Source of the DNA: Branchiostoma floridae
Taxonomy: Eukaryota; Chordata; Leptocardii; Amphioxiformes; Branchiostomatidae
Assembly (NCBI RefSeq): GCF_000003815.2
Contig: NC_049981.1
Coordinates: 21,213,645-21,277,644, forward strand
Direction of reading: 5' to 3'
DNA: 64,000 nt
Of the stretch, positions 9,501 through 18,107 are shown piece after piece. The translations under genes were made by a program, and so were the position numbers. The notes under the pieces are model-generated. The model was not told where the DNA came from, made no database searches, and saw nothing but the letters and a program-made list of their open reading frames with translations. The number at the start of each line of letters is the position of its first letter. Positions within the stretch are counted from its first letter, which is position 1.

Positions 9501-11860
9501 GTCAACGGCTTCTACACCCCCAAGCAGTGTGACAGCGAAGGCTCCTGTTGGTGCGTTGGCCGCGACGGAGAGTTGATGCCCGGCACGCGCAAGGAAGACG
9601 GCAGCACCGTGGAATGTATCGATGGTAAGCATATTAAGCGTAGCACTAGTTGACCTTTATCTGTGGGGTAACCTATATCCGTTGTATTTTACAAAAAACA
9701 GGGTATTCGGGGATATCAAGTCGACGGTTGGTGGTTATAAGTGGTTTAAGAATATTGCAGTTTGAAACCACTGTACGTCGACATTACAAGAAACCTGCCG
9801 TTGATAATTACACTTTTCGTATTTTCTTCATTTTTCAATCCATAACATCATTATGTTTGTATTGGGAGGAAGATGGATCATTGAAATATGCTGTATTTGC
9901 TTGCAAATGAGGCCTTTCTAGTCACCACTTCTTTCTCTGTCCGGCATCTTAGAGCCACCATGTTGGAAGGAACAGCAGAACATCCAGAAAATTGACTGGT
10001 TGTGTAAAAAAGAAAACTCTGCTGTCCTATCATCAGAGTGTATTTGCATCGGAAGGGAGATGGATTGAAATATGCTATATTTGCTTGCAAATGAGGCCTA
10101 ATTCTATTCACTAAATCTTTTTCTTTCCCATCTCAGAGCCTCCATGCTGGAAGGAGCAGCAGGATATCCAGACGCTGGTGTCCCAGGGCCATGACATCAC
10201 CCGGGACCCCCAGTGCGACACCAGGGGCTACTACAAGTCCCACCAGTGCGACCCCGTCACCAACAAGTGCTGGTGTGTCGAGAAGGATGGTCACGTCGTT
10301 CCTGGCTCAGAGACAACCACGCACCAGAAACTCAGCTGTAGTAAGTCTCATGTGTTAAAGGCCCCTTCTCACGAGAGCAAGAATGAGCCGGAATGCCGTC
10401 AGAATGAAAATTATTTCCTATTCTTGGGAATTTGTAGTGTATTCTAGAAATTCTCAATGCATTCCAGATATTTTTGCACATTCTTCTGGCTGGCCCAAAA
10501 GTTTTTGACATGCTCAAAACTTTTGAGTTGCATTTGAAGTGGAGAAATATTCAATGACATTCAAAGTGCATTCTAACTGCAGTATTACTGCATTCTACGG
10601 CATTCCAACATTATACAACACATTCTGATCTCATTCGATGTGGAACCGAAATGGTAAGTCACTTTAAATCCTGCCAGAATGTGGCCAAAAGAATATCTGG
10701 AATGCACTTAGAATGTCTAGAATGCACTACGAATTCACTGGAATATTATATGCTTATTCTGATGGCATTTCTGGTCATTCCTTCTCCTGTGAAGGGAATA
10801 GAAAGTCCATTTGGACGAATTTACGCCCAAATGGACCCGAATGTGGCACGACTTTTGCACATTATTCCTTCCGGCTGGTTCTGCTTTATTCCTGCTAGTT
10901 CGGTTTCAGTGTGAAGGCCCTATTAAGGATGACTCAATTTCTACTACCGGACAAGATTTGGAGATTTTATTTCCACATACATTGTATGTAAGCAGCGACA
11001 CATATTGCTGCGGTACAATGCGAACCAACCAAATTGCTCTGAGAAAGTCTCTTAATTCAATGACATATCAACCTGATAACACTATTGATGGAACAGTAAC
11101 CTCCTGAGTAACTGACTGTGCCCTTGTTTCAGGCAAGCCCTGCTTTGGTCAGAAGCCCCAGAAGGAGACGTGTACTGAGTACGGCAGCTGTAGCGGCAAC
11201 AACTTCTGTCACATCCTCCCTGGGAAATCCCAGGGCTACTGTTGTAAGCCAAGAGGTAAGAAGAGTCTTCACAGATATCATGCTTTTATTTCTATACACC
11301 TTTCTCACACGCCGGCCATGATAGATCGAAAACGAGCTCATTGAGGCAAACAGACATGTAATTTCTAAAATCAGGTCCCATTAAGTTTTCCCCCAAACAA
11401 CACATATTTTCACAATAATTAGGATGAAATAATAGTGTTATGCACTGAAAGATGTAGCAATTTGGAGTAGCGTAGACTGATCCCATAGTTCCTGAAGAGA
11501 TGCAAAATAAAAGCATAGTAATGCAAATTTTGATGGACATGCAGCCTAGAAGAATTTCTATAGGTCAGTTTCCTTATTGCCAAGCTATCATTGGTTGAAC
11601 TGCTTATTATGATGGAAAGCCTTTTGTTTGCTTCATTGACCTTGGTTTTGATCTATCATGGCTGATATGATTTTGAAAATGGTCAGATATTCCCCAGTGT
11701 CTGAAAGGTCTGATCATTTCCAAAATCATATCCACCTGCTTGAGTAACTGCTTTTTTGGGGCATTTGGATATATACTGTATATTGTGACTTTGTGAGATA
11801 TGCAGTTCTTTCATTGGTGCAGACATTAACTGATCAAGTTTCCTTGTTTTTACAGCCTAA
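447..11860 (+). CDS. Secreted cysteine-rich mosaic protein (antistasin-WAP-VWC-thyroglobulin-1), 3' part, 14 exons in window
   Basis: Fourteen exons can be chained with GT-AG sites and consistent phase: 447-554, 1284-1427, 1917-2005, 2385-2475, 4285-4464, 5069-5254, 5756-5977, 6785-6976, 8082-8276, 8741-8896, 9433-9624, 10137-10340, 11133-11255, 11856-11860. All introns are phase 1 except the one inside the first VWC (2005/2385, phase 0). The order is antistasin-like, WAP, VWC, VWC, VWC, Tg1, VWC, VWC, a Cys-rich module, Tg1, Tg1, and a short Cys-rich C-terminus ending CCKPRA. No membrane segment is seen in this part, so a secreted product is inferred. Antistasin, WAP and Tg1 modules often inhibit proteases, and VWC modules often bind BMP-type ligands or matrix; the role here is not known. 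The signal peptide and earlier modules must lie upstream of base 1. I do not recognise a one-to-one named orthologue. Confidence 0.85.
838..1056. repeat. Foldback (palindromic) MITE in intron
   Basis: The left arm (cacaaaaattgg, accaaattt, gtctttgtcaaggaatg) is mirrored by the right arm ending at about 1056. A single-arm relative is at 43705-43790 in the pyrophosphatase gene. A second, shorter foldback built on aacaaagtttta occupies about 1140-1240. No coding capacity. Confidence 0.75.
1284..1427 (+). CDS. Exon: WAP four-disulfide core module
   Basis: The exon encodes 48 residues containing eight cysteines in WAP order: VCP...RCVDEC...DMC...LCC...GCARTC. The acceptor is ttccccag and the donor gtaagt, phase 1-1. 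WAP modules are typically serine-protease inhibitors or antimicrobial; neither activity can be read from the sequence. Confidence 0.85.
1487..1680. repeat. Interspersed repeat, copy 1
   Basis: This stretch and 2014-2190 share blocks in the same order: tttctttgaaccttta, attcatgagaagctc, ttcattgaggtcatgaggga, agatgaaatat and acatatacat. The two copies lie in neighbouring introns in the same orientation. Family not identified. Confidence 0.7.
1917..2005 (+). CDS. Exon: VWC module, N-terminal half
   Basis: It encodes CIDEMGESHTQGSTWERD followed by SCTVCSCMNGE, the start of a von Willebrand factor C module. It begins in phase 1 after tttctag and ends in phase 0 at gttcgt, a weak donor. The next exon continues the same module (GEVTCHTSKC). 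An interspersed repeat starts within a few bases of this donor. Confidence 0.8.
2014..2190. repeat. Interspersed repeat, copy 2, abutting a splice donor
   Basis: A second copy of the 1487-1680 repeat. It begins about 8 bp after the end of the VWC exon at 2005, so the donor gttcgt may be partly made of repeat sequence. Confidence 0.65.
2385..2475 (+). CDS. Exon: VWC module, C-terminal half
   Basis: It starts in phase 0 after ttgacag and encodes VTCHTSKCMPVPHGCQ, then the CCPAFDC ending typical of VWC. The donor is gtaaga, phase 1. This is the only module in the window split by an internal intron. Confidence 0.8.
2619..3817. mobile_element. Non-autonomous hAT-type element, 1199 bp, 8-bp TSD
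   Basis: Terminal inverted repeats begin CAGGGCTTTAGCCAGC and end with its exact complement at 3817. They are flanked by a perfect 8-bp target duplication GGAAAGGA (2611-2618 and 3818-3825). Inner short repeats are built on ccgtca/tgacgg. No transposase reading frame is present. An 8-bp TSD with CAGGG ends is the hAT signature. A 340-bp relative is at 44110. Confidence 0.9.
4107..4166 (+). pseudogene. Truncated copy of VWC exon 4285-4464
   Basis: A gccctgacag acceptor is followed by about 60 bp nearly identical to the first 60 bp of the true exon (IIECKCSKEGQHWQEDKC). Homology then stops and non-coding sequence follows. It lacks a donor site. Confidence 0.8.
4285..4464 (+). CDS. Exon: complete VWC module
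   Basis: A 180-bp phase 1-1 exon encodes ERKCSKEGQYWQEDVC, the CTCQSGKAIC core and an ECCPRFEC ending. It has ten cysteines in VWC spacing. Truncated copies of its 5' end (4107) and its 3' end (about 4590 and 4750) lie in the flanking introns. Confidence 0.85.
4540..4800 (+). pseudogene. Two degenerate tandem copies of the VWC exon 3' end plus donor flank
   Basis: The segment from the exon end through the start of the intron (gagtgctgcc, gatagtagaatat, ttaagggtt) recurs with a period of about 160 bp, at about 4590-4660 and 4750-4800. The coding part has decayed and the donors are altered. Confidence 0.75.
5069..5254 (+). CDS. Exon: complete VWC module (possible alternative 3' end at 5389)
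   Basis: The exon encodes GCMTQSGSVIPHGQ, the core CTSCVCHHGKSVC and the ending GACCPTVVC, phase 1-1, donor gtaagt at 5255. Reading remains open through the supposed intron into a second copy of the module's C-terminal half (about 5291-5389). That copy has its own gtgagt donor, also phase 1. Two donor choices would therefore give one and a half or one module without breaking the frame. Confidence 0.82.
5291..5389 (+). pseudogene. Tandem copy of the second half of VWC exon 5069-5254
   Basis: About 95 bp repeat the exon's 3' half almost exactly (SPTVCPMPHPDC, VEGACCPTVVC). A gtgagt donor follows at 5390. The reading frame is continuous with the upstream exon through 36 intronic bases, so it may be used as an extended exon rather than being dead. 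Confidence 0.7.
5403..5513 (+). repeat. tRNA-derived SINE head
   Basis: The stretch has an A-box-like tggttcagtggcca and a B-box-like gggtttgattcc, followed by the linker gaaaggcacttcacatg that also joins head to body in the full-length SINE at 62272. The body is missing here. Confidence 0.55.
5756..5977 (+). CDS. Exon: thyroglobulin type-1 module 1
   Basis: A phase 1-1 exon encodes CHFALQKI at the start, then FVPQCDINGYYNATQC and the diagnostic CWCV motif, ending TPIC. This six-cysteine pattern is that of thyroglobulin type-1 repeats, which in several families inhibit cysteine cathepsins. Confidence 0.88.
6387..6436 (+). pseudogene. Truncated copy of VWC exon 6785-6976
   Basis: About 65 bp of intron 3' end (gttcagtctc, attacag) and the first 50 coding bases (STCVHHGLMYPEGDR) are duplicated here. 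The copy runs into an in-frame taa just after. Confidence 0.8.
6535..6741. repeat. MITE with palindromic ends
   Basis: The left end (aggcttaagtcacattt) and right end (aaatgtgacttaagcct) are inverted complements about 200 bp apart, with GC-rich inner arms ccgg/ccgg. It sits between the decoy exon at 6387 and the true exon at 6785. No clean TSD seen. Confidence 0.7.
6785..6976 (+). CDS. Exon: VWC module
   Basis: A phase 1-1 exon encodes STCVHHGHMYREGDQW, then CTTCTCVGGQAMC and the ending GQCCPQFVC. A truncated copy of its acceptor and first 50 bp lies about 400 bp upstream at 6387. Confidence 0.85.
7516..7966 (+). pseudogene. Three tandem truncated copies of VWC exon 8082-8276
   Basis: Acceptor-like ttgtttcag sites precede coding-like segments at 7516-7577, 7701-7774 and 7894-7966. 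Each begins (K)CIDMEGKE and stops after the CTHC region. Spacing between starts is 185, 193 and 188 bp, up to the complete exon at 8082. Each unit also repeats the intron part (catataagatgccaggaagt, catcacagaaacagaca). None keeps the second half of the module or an obvious donor. Confidence 0.85.
8082..8276 (+). CDS. Exon: VWC module (fourth member of a tandem series)
   Basis: The exon reads CIDIEGKEWSIGESW, then CTHCTCARGDIKC and GQCCSSQTMC, phase 1-1, acceptor tgtttcag, donor gtgaga. It is the only complete member of a four-unit tandem series. The three copies upstream carry the acceptor and the first 60-75 coding bases only. Confidence 0.85.
8394..8570 (+). repeat. SINE body/tail fragment
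   Basis: Shares cacccaggtg, atgggta, ggttggggaggt, ccttccaatac and ttatgggactacct with 21601, 27608 and 62272, in the same order. This is the body and tail of the tRNA-derived SINE family. Confidence 0.7.
8741..8896 (+). CDS. Exon: Cys-rich module (NPC...NYCGSCKALW type)
   Basis: A phase 1-1 exon of 52 residues has the pattern CLKNPCLTATC, PDAICKPNYCGSCKALW and VVC. This cysteine layout recurs in extracellular mosaic proteins of invertebrates, usually beside VWC, Kunitz or Tg1 modules. I do not know a confident family name for it. Confidence 0.75.
8964..9075 (+). repeat. tRNA-like SINE head
   Basis: Has an A-box-like tagctcaactggtagcag and a B-box-like cccagtttcaatcct about 70 bp apart. It lies in an intron and is not flanked by a tRNA fold with acceptor stem, so a SINE relic rather than a tRNA gene. 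Confidence 0.5.
9287..9326 (+). pseudogene. Truncated copy of Tg1 exon 9433-9624
   Basis: The acceptor ttttgtgtgcag and the first 40 coding bases (GPYDVTLTKCT) are duplicated 146 bp upstream of the true exon, along with the intron block aagaaaagtaagg. An in-frame tga follows. Confidence 0.8.
9433..9624 (+). CDS. Exon: thyroglobulin type-1 module 2
   Basis: It encodes GPCDATVTKRTNW, then RCAVNGFYTPKQC and CWCVGRDGELMPGTR, phase 1-1. The CWCV core is intact. A truncated copy of its acceptor and first 40 bp lies at 9287. Confidence 0.87.
9653..9790. repeat. One end of a TTCACCTTTATCTG-type MITE
   Basis: The blocks ctttatctg, ggggtaacctatatc and attgcagtttgaaacca match the complete element at 60813-61010 in the same order. 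The opposite end is missing. Confidence 0.6.
9953..9996 (+). pseudogene. Truncated copy of Tg1 exon 10137-10340
   Basis: The intron block tatttgcttgcaaatgaggc, a catcttag acceptor and the first 45 coding bases (PPCWKEQQNIQ) are duplicated about 185 bp upstream of the true exon. The copy stops at an in-frame tga. Confidence 0.8.
10137..10340 (+). CDS. Exon: thyroglobulin type-1 module 3
   Basis: It encodes PPCWKEQQDIQTL, QCDTRGYYKSHQC, CWCVEKDGHVVPGSE and a final LSC, phase 1-1. A truncated copy of its acceptor and first 45 bp lies at 9953. Confidence 0.87.
10355..10926. mobile_element. TIR element with TTAA flanks (piggyBac-like MITE, tentative)
   Basis: The ends (ttaaaggcccctt ... tgaaggccctattaa) are imperfect inverted repeats, with an inner pair agccggaa/ttccggct. 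A TTAA lies at each boundary (10355-10358, 10923-10926). The interior is rich in gaatgc/gcattc motifs and has no transposase frame. Confidence 0.55.
11133..11255 (+). CDS. Exon: short Cys-rich C-terminal module
   Basis: A phase 1-1 exon of 41 residues has seven cysteines (KPCFGQ, ETCTEYGSC, NNFCHIL, GYCCKPR). It follows tgtttcag and ends at gtaaga. The fold is not recognised; it may be a small knottin-like cap at the C-terminus. Confidence 0.78.
11295..11675. repeat. MITE copy with TACACCTTTCT end
   Basis: The left end (tacacctttctcac, ccatgatagatcg) and internal blocks (aaatcaggtcccatt, gatgtagcaatttggagtag) match the complete element at 46353-46754. The right end is reduced to gatctatcatggct. 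Confidence 0.75.
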
Positions 11861-12145
11861 GAAGTCCTGACTGATTGATCCAGGTACCAACAGACTAGGA
11901 TATTTTAGGCCCTGACTCCAGCCATATTCGATGTATTTGTCTAGATTTTTTTACTGCGTTCTCCCTTTGTCCACGCCTACAACTGCATGTTGTATTGTAA
12001 GCTTTGTGGTGAACTCTCTAATTGGTTGTTACAGCTTGTAATTCCTTCATTACGGTGTTTACTTTACATGTTATAATGGAACATTGATGGTATCAATATC
12101 TGTCTTTATTCCTCTTTGCAAATAAATGTTTACTAAAGCATTCTC
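11856..12145 (+). CDS. Terminal exon: one split codon, stop and 3' UTR
   Basis: After the acceptor tttttacag the split codon gives Ala and TAA follows at 11858-11860, so this exon is almost wholly 3' UTR. The length to about 12145 is set by the poly(A) signal at 12121. Confidence 0.7.
12121..12126 (+). terminator. Poly(A) signal of the VWC/Tg1 gene
   Basis: AATAAA lies about 260 bp after the stop codon and is followed by a T-rich stretch. A reverse-strand AATAAA (tttatt near 12157) could serve a convergent transcript, but no minus-strand gene is seen. Confidence 0.65.
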
Positions 12146-12639
12146 CTTGGTATTTGTATTTATTGAACTAAACAAAGACAAACACACAAAGTTAATTCAC
12201 ATAACTTATGAAGATAAAATGCATTACATTATACATTGGAATACACAATGTAAATGGCACAATTTGAAAATAATGGTAGGATAATGAGCATACAGTGTGA
12301 TAATGGAATAGATTGAAGGTTGGTCGGTACAATGCAGTTATGGGTAATATAAGGTGAGGACAAGAGGTGGATTTTGTAGGGAGCCTTGAATTCTCGAGTG
12401 TGGGAGAGTCAGTACATGTATAAGGTGTCTGAGTAGGCTGTTCCAGAGCATGACACAGTGGGTAACAAGCCAGAACGGCCTTGAAAGGCTATGGGACTAC
12501 CTCTACCCTACATGTCATAATTAAATATGGGGAGGGGAAGATTCAGTATAACGTGTCTGGGTAGGCTGTTCCAGAGCTGTGACATGTATGGAATGAAACG
12601 GTTCTTGTAGATGTTGGTTCTACTTTGGGGGACATGAAG
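12146..12639. other. Intergenic, no gene seen
   Basis: AT-rich sequence after the VWC/Tg1 gene. It contains only a SINE-tail fragment (ggctatgggactacctctac at about 12488) and short direct repeats (aggctgttccagagc at about 12434 and 12562). Confidence 0.6.
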
Positions 12640-12825
12640 TAGCCTCTACCAGGCTTTGCGGATCGCTGGTCAAATAGAAGAAATTGGACATATAGAATCA
12701 ACAATAGTACGCTAGGGTAGTCAGGGATGTTTGGGGAGTCGGACGGCCATAGCTGTGACTATTGTTGACTCTATTTGTCCAATTTCTACTATTTGACCAG
12801 CGATCCGCGAAGCCTGGTAGAGGCT
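12640..12825. mobile_element. Foldback MITE, 9-bp TSD with one mismatch
   Basis: A long hairpin has arms of about 70 bp: tagcctctaccaggctt, gcggatcgctggtcaaat and gaaattggac are mirrored on the right. It is flanked by gacatgaag (12631-12639) and gacgtgaag (12826-12834). One arm of a relative is at 48612-48672. Confidence 0.78.
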
Positions 12826-12854
12826 AGACGTGAAGGTGTATGTAGTTGTTGTGT

Positions 12855-12945
12855 TATCTTAAACTCCAAGCAGATCCTACGATAGCATGAGATAGTATCA
12901 AAAGCTGGCAGAGGAGTTTAGTTGGCCTAGAAGTATGCATCAGCA
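12855..12945. repeat. One-ended copy of the TAATCTCCAAGCAGATC foldback family
   Basis: Matches one arm of the elements at 37152 and 53236 (ctccaagcagatccta, agtatcaaaagctggcagag). The second arm is absent. Confidence 0.6.
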
Positions 12946-13140
12946 TAAAATTTAGATTAGCATGTACCATTTGGTTATCAATGACAATCCAAAAAGAAAC
13001 ATTGAAAAGACGCATGACATACATTGTAGACAAAAAGATTTTTTGAAATGGCACCCCAACGTAATTTTTTTCAATAACTCTATGAATGATTCATGCCAAT
13101 ATTACACTGAAATTTCAACAATTATGTACAGATCTGTCTA

Positions 13141-13346
13141 ATGCGTCTTCAACTTTTTCACAGTTACATCTTAATATCAGGAACCTTACACGGAACTATG
13201 ATGGTTTCACTCATCATGCAATTGTCAACTCTTCAACATGAATTTTGAAGCCATTGGCCTTACTGAAACCTGGCTCAATGATTCCACATCACATCTTTAT
13301 GACATACCGAATGTTGCTTCTTTACACTGTTGCAAATCTAAAAAAG
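13141..13346 (+). mobile_element. Non-LTR retrotransposon endonuclease, N-terminal part (interrupted)
   Basis: With one frameshift near 13238 the conceptual product has LNIRNLTRNYDGFT, then the APE-endonuclease hallmark GLTETWLND. It stops at CKSKK where a TIR-bounded insertion begins. The continuation is found at 17702. Degenerate and not functional. Confidence 0.7.
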
Positions 13347-16300
13347 CGTGGCCTAATGTTTATAGTTTGCGACCGTTTGACAAGAATTCCCAGAATCTCG
13401 CAGGCATGTCAGGAATTTTTACAGGCATGCGTAGCAAAGGGGAAAACAGAAGCATTGTGCACAAGAATAAAATCCTCATTCAAAATCATGCTATCATATC
13501 AATTTCTCATTGATTATGCAAATTAGGTAATGATTTGCATACTTGATATTTCTGTCTTTTTCAGTTACATGTCATATGTTTGGGTGTGCTAATATTGTGG
13601 ATTTATAAAATGTCCTCATTAATTTTGCAAATTGGCTACTGATTTACATGATTACCATTGAATTATGTAAGGTATCTCCAAAGCTATGTACATTCTAAAT
13701 ATCATGACAATCCGTCAATTTCCGATTTACTCCCCACAAAAGGATGATGCAACTACGCAGAAGCGTATTGTATACTGACAGGCTAGCCCTTGCGGCGTCG
13801 CCAAAAATGCACTCCATTATTTGATACAGTTATGAATTTTGCGGGCCATCTAAGGCTTGAACATTACTCTATGATCATAAAGTGATGACACACACACAAT
13901 AACTTTCTTCAATAAAACTTCATATGTATTACTTTCATGTATGCCAAATTTACAACAAAATAATATACTTACTTTGTACATATAATGACAAGGAACATTT
14001 ACAATGAATTAACATATGTACAGTGCAATACAATAATATAGACTTATGCATAGGCCATACACATGTATACATATTTCAACTTAAGATACATCTGACACAT
14101 ACAGTATAGCATTGATATTGACAAATACATACATTTAACATAAAGTTCTTGTGAAATGTGGACTATTGGTGAACATAAGGGGACTCTAAACATAACACAT
14201 TATGCATCTAATGTTCAAGACATGATTTTATGTACTTTGATTTTAACAACAAATCACATATAACATAAGTCATTTGTGCACATGTGTTACAGGTGTATTA
14301 GAAGATGGTTGGTAGCTAACCAATACAGCAGCAAAGAAGTGTGACATCACCAGACTGATAACGTATACTTTACACAATATTGGTGATTTTCTGACATTCA
14401 AATACATATAGAACACTTCTGAATCAACAGAATTCCATCTAATACATATTTTTGTTTCGGTACTAGAAAGCGAGCATGAAGAGGATTGAATAAAAAGCTT
14501 ACGTTTCACGACCCCATACATTAGATCCAAATGGCTTTAATCTTTACAACTGATGTCTCATGTGTGCACATAAGGTCCCCCCTTGCATAAATTCCAATGA
14601 TGTTCACCTGTACTTGCATAATAACTATCTATCAACATTCTTCTCTTTATCAGTTACACATGTCACATGTTGGAATAATCCTAGAATGCAACAGAAGATG
14701 CTAGGGGGCCCAACATCTGACTGTTTCACTATCAGGGTCTCATCAAGACCGGATCACATACTGTGTATCAATACACCCACCTAGGCATTCTCGAATTATG
14801 CTCGTCTTCTACATACATAATACTTATAATAAGTTACATGTACAAATAAAACAATCTTCTTGGCAAAGGTAATGAGGCGTTAGTTGTTCATAACATATAA
14901 TTGTTATATCACGGTGCATTTACGAAAACAATACTGAAGTCTGAAGAGGTAGCTATCGTCAAGATTTGTCGCCAAGATTTGTCGCAGGCCAATCAGCAGC
15001 CAGATTGCAAATTTTGAAGAAACGGCATATGGCATGGTGTGCACCTGTTTATTTTTGCCTAATGATAATGGTTACTTCGTATGCTCGGTTGGTATTTGGT
15101 GGTGCTGTGGTGCCCTCTTCCCACAGAACTGACAAATTTTAAATTCGGTATCTGATGAACAAGTCTGACGCTGAAAGAACTGTATTACGTTATGTCAGCA
15201 CTGTCATCATGCTCTTGAATATTAATGAAGTGCCTTATATGGTGCCTTTGGACCACACAAAGACATTTCTCTGATTGGCTGTCAGTTGGTTAGGTGCCAT
15301 GCCCTAACACCATTTTTCTGAGGCTGAAAGGCATGGTTGATATCATTTGGTATTGATGAAAGATTGACACACAATTTATAGAAATATGACCAACATTTGC
15401 AAGATGGCATGTGTCGATTCACTTTGTGCATGAGGTTGGCTTCTCACGACACCGTGTGGGTGGCACCATGGATTACTTTTTGCAGGAACATTAATTGGCC
15501 TTTGAAAGACAATCTTAATCTTTATTGCTTTGGAGGATGCAGAAAGATTGCAGGTCTTCTATTAAGTTCTAGCGGGCGCAAACATGATCTTCACGACATA
15601 AAAACCTGGCCCATAAATGTTGAAAATCTTAAATCAGCCCTCTCCCCAACAATAACCGCCAGCACTCGTGGAAGGCTGAGAAGGAGGTTAGCACCCTGAT
15701 CATGCTGGTATCCTATCCAGGAAGTCTCTTGTTCGGAAGCCTTACGGGATCAACCCACACATACTTATTCTGTAGCAAGTGGCTGTCCTTCCTATATATT
15801 GAAACACTCATCATCAATGTGGTTCTCACAAACAGGTCTCAGCATCTTGCCATCCGCTACTGTGCTCTTGTTATCTTTTCCCTGGAATGATAGAATATTG
15901 CAGATTTAGTACTGCTGTGTAGTGCTGTTAACTTAAGGGGTGCCCAACTTATAGCCACCACCAAACAGAAACTACAGCAACAAAATAAACAGTAAGAGTG
16001 GGATTAAAAGAGAATTTAAATGAGGCATTATTTCATAAAAACATCAGTCCAGTAGAAACCGAGAAGCTGGTGGCAAGAAAAAAGTCCATAGTTATCAGTT
16101 TACGTTAATTCGTCTGCAGATGTTCTCCACAATTTCCTATCTTTCCTCGCTAATAACACGCCTTCACAAATATATCAGACGTCTTCTTCACCTTCTTAGA
16201 CTAGACCCCCATGCAGCAACCAAGTACTGTTTTTATGGAATAAACAGTGTTTTGGGCGAGAATTTATAAAGGTGACCCCATGGCCCTACAGGCCAAGTTG

Positions 16301-17704
16301 TTTGAAATTTAAAGCTCCCACTGATCAAAAAGTAAAGCTTGGGACAATACGTGACTACTCTCGTTACTTGTCCATTTCAAGGGCTTCAATTTGGTGGAAA
16401 CAAAATTCAAATCTGTTAACTTTAAGCCCAACTAAGTCAAAATTCTGACAGGAAGCCAGGGACAATTTTTCCCGTCTTATCAGCACATCCAAATTTAAGA
16501 TATTTTTCCAATGTCTTACCCACTGATGGTCTGTGCGTCTGTGCTGAGTTGCTTCTTGGTGCAGAAATTATTTCCAAAAGAAATCTATTAAACGTGTCTA
16601 AGGAGGCCCGTTTCCCCAATAATACTTATAGTAACGTTACTGTAACGTTATAAGGACGTAACGTTATAATTTTTTTTACGTAACATGATTTGTTTACATC
16701 AACTTTACGTCCTCATCGATGGATAACTGAAGCATGGAATAAAACGTGACTAGCGTCGTTACATTTCCATTTTATGGGCTTTACTTGTGTGGAGACAAAA
16801 TTCAAATCGGACAAGTTTTAGCCAACATATGTCAAAAACCCTGCGAGAACATCTTGCGCCCCCCTCCCATCCTACAGTAAATAATTTGTGCGCATATATC
16901 TCGTCGATTTCCACATTTTCCCGACTTACCAGCCCATGCACATTTACAAGATATCTTCCTTACCTCCTTCCAACTGAAACGTAGGTGGTGGTGACTTTTT
17001 CTTGACCGCCTGGGGGCAGAAATTTTCCAAAACGTGCGCTCGGGAAATCGGCGTGGTCTGTTGAAATTGGCCTGGCCCATTTACGACAAAATGACCGAAT
17101 TGCGGCAAAGGCGGATTCAAACTTCCTGCGAAGCTTTAAACGGGCCGTTAACTTTCATGATAACGTTAGAAAATTTCTCGAAGTTGTAACTAAAATCAGA
17201 TTAATATCATAGGTAGGTAGATTAGTGACGAAGAAGATGCCGAAATTCGCACGTTGCTACCTTTTCGAGAAAAGCTGGGAAAGGTCCGAAAGTGCGGTCC
17301 GTTCGGTATCACCCGATGAGTGGGTGCTGGATTTACAAATTGCGAGTTTACGACAAAAACGCCGACTGATGGCACACTCTCGCCATGCGCTGCGCACGTA
17401 ACCAAATTCTCACAGGGCCTATGAGGTAAGTTTGCGAGTGCGCGGGCTTGTTAAAGTTCTGTACATTCTTGCAAATTAGCCCATTGTCTGAATGATTAGC
17501 ATTTAATTATGTAAGGGATCTCTGAAGCCATCTATATTCCAAATACCATTAAGATCCGTCAATCCATTTCCGAGTTATTCCCCTCTAAAGGGATGATGCA
17601 ACTGTGCATGCGTGTAAAAATTCCTGACATGCCTGCGAAATTCTGGGAATTTTTGTCAAACGGTCGTACACTATAATATTAGGCGAAGCCCCTGAGGCGT
17701 CGCC
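13347..17704. mobile_element. 4.35-kb TIR-bounded insertion in the LINE
   Basis: Inverted arms of about 85 bp (13353-13440 and 17606-17690) share gaccgtttgacaa, attcccagaat, gcaggcatgtcagga and atttttaca. The insertion splits a LINE reading frame, with aaaaag on both sides. A shorter nested unit seems to end at about 13803 (gcggcgtcgccaaaaa). Within 13900-17450 I see no recognisable transposase and no confident gene. There are two diverged copies of a segment of about 300 bp (16335-16610 and 16740-17035) and AACGTTA-rich sequence at 16630-16700. It is probably a composite of several insertions. Confidence 0.6.
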
Positions 17705-18107
17705 AAAAAGATAGGTGGAGGAGTATCTGTCTTAATACATCAAATTCATCATGTACATCATGTTCATTGAACAAAGGACCCAATCAGAAGAAGACACGGT
17801 TGAATCCCACCATCCTCCCATTCAATGAGAAAAGAAGTTATATTAAGTTACACATACATATATAGACCACCAAATACTTATATTAAAAACTTAATAAGTA
17901 ATATTACAACAGCTTTGGATGAAATTAACAAATACAAAAAGGCAAAACTTATTAATTCTTGGTGACTTTGATATAGGTCTTCTCAAACATGAAAGCCACT
18001 CTTTAACCACTGACTTTCTGAACACAATGTATTCGTACACATACTCTACAACAACTAAGCCTACCAGACTAGATCAGCTTCATTGGTAGACAACATCATG
18101 ACAAACT
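17702..18107 (+). mobile_element. Non-LTR retrotransposon endonuclease, C-terminal part
   Basis: The conceptual product, with several frameshifts and stops, continues the 13141 fragment. It contains GGGVSVLIHQ, a YRPPNT block, a GDF catalytic-type block, DFLNTMYSYTYSP, KPTRL and SLVDNIMTN. This order (GGGV, YRPP, GDFN, KPTR, LIDNI) is that of APE endonucleases of CR1/L2-like LINEs. It ends exactly where homology to the LRR pseudogene begins. Confidence 0.72.

Noticed and set aside
15397-15890. Two open frames of 100 and 62 codons inside the TIR-bounded insertion
   Set aside because: No recognisable motif, no splice partner and no codon pattern to separate them from chance; left unassigned.
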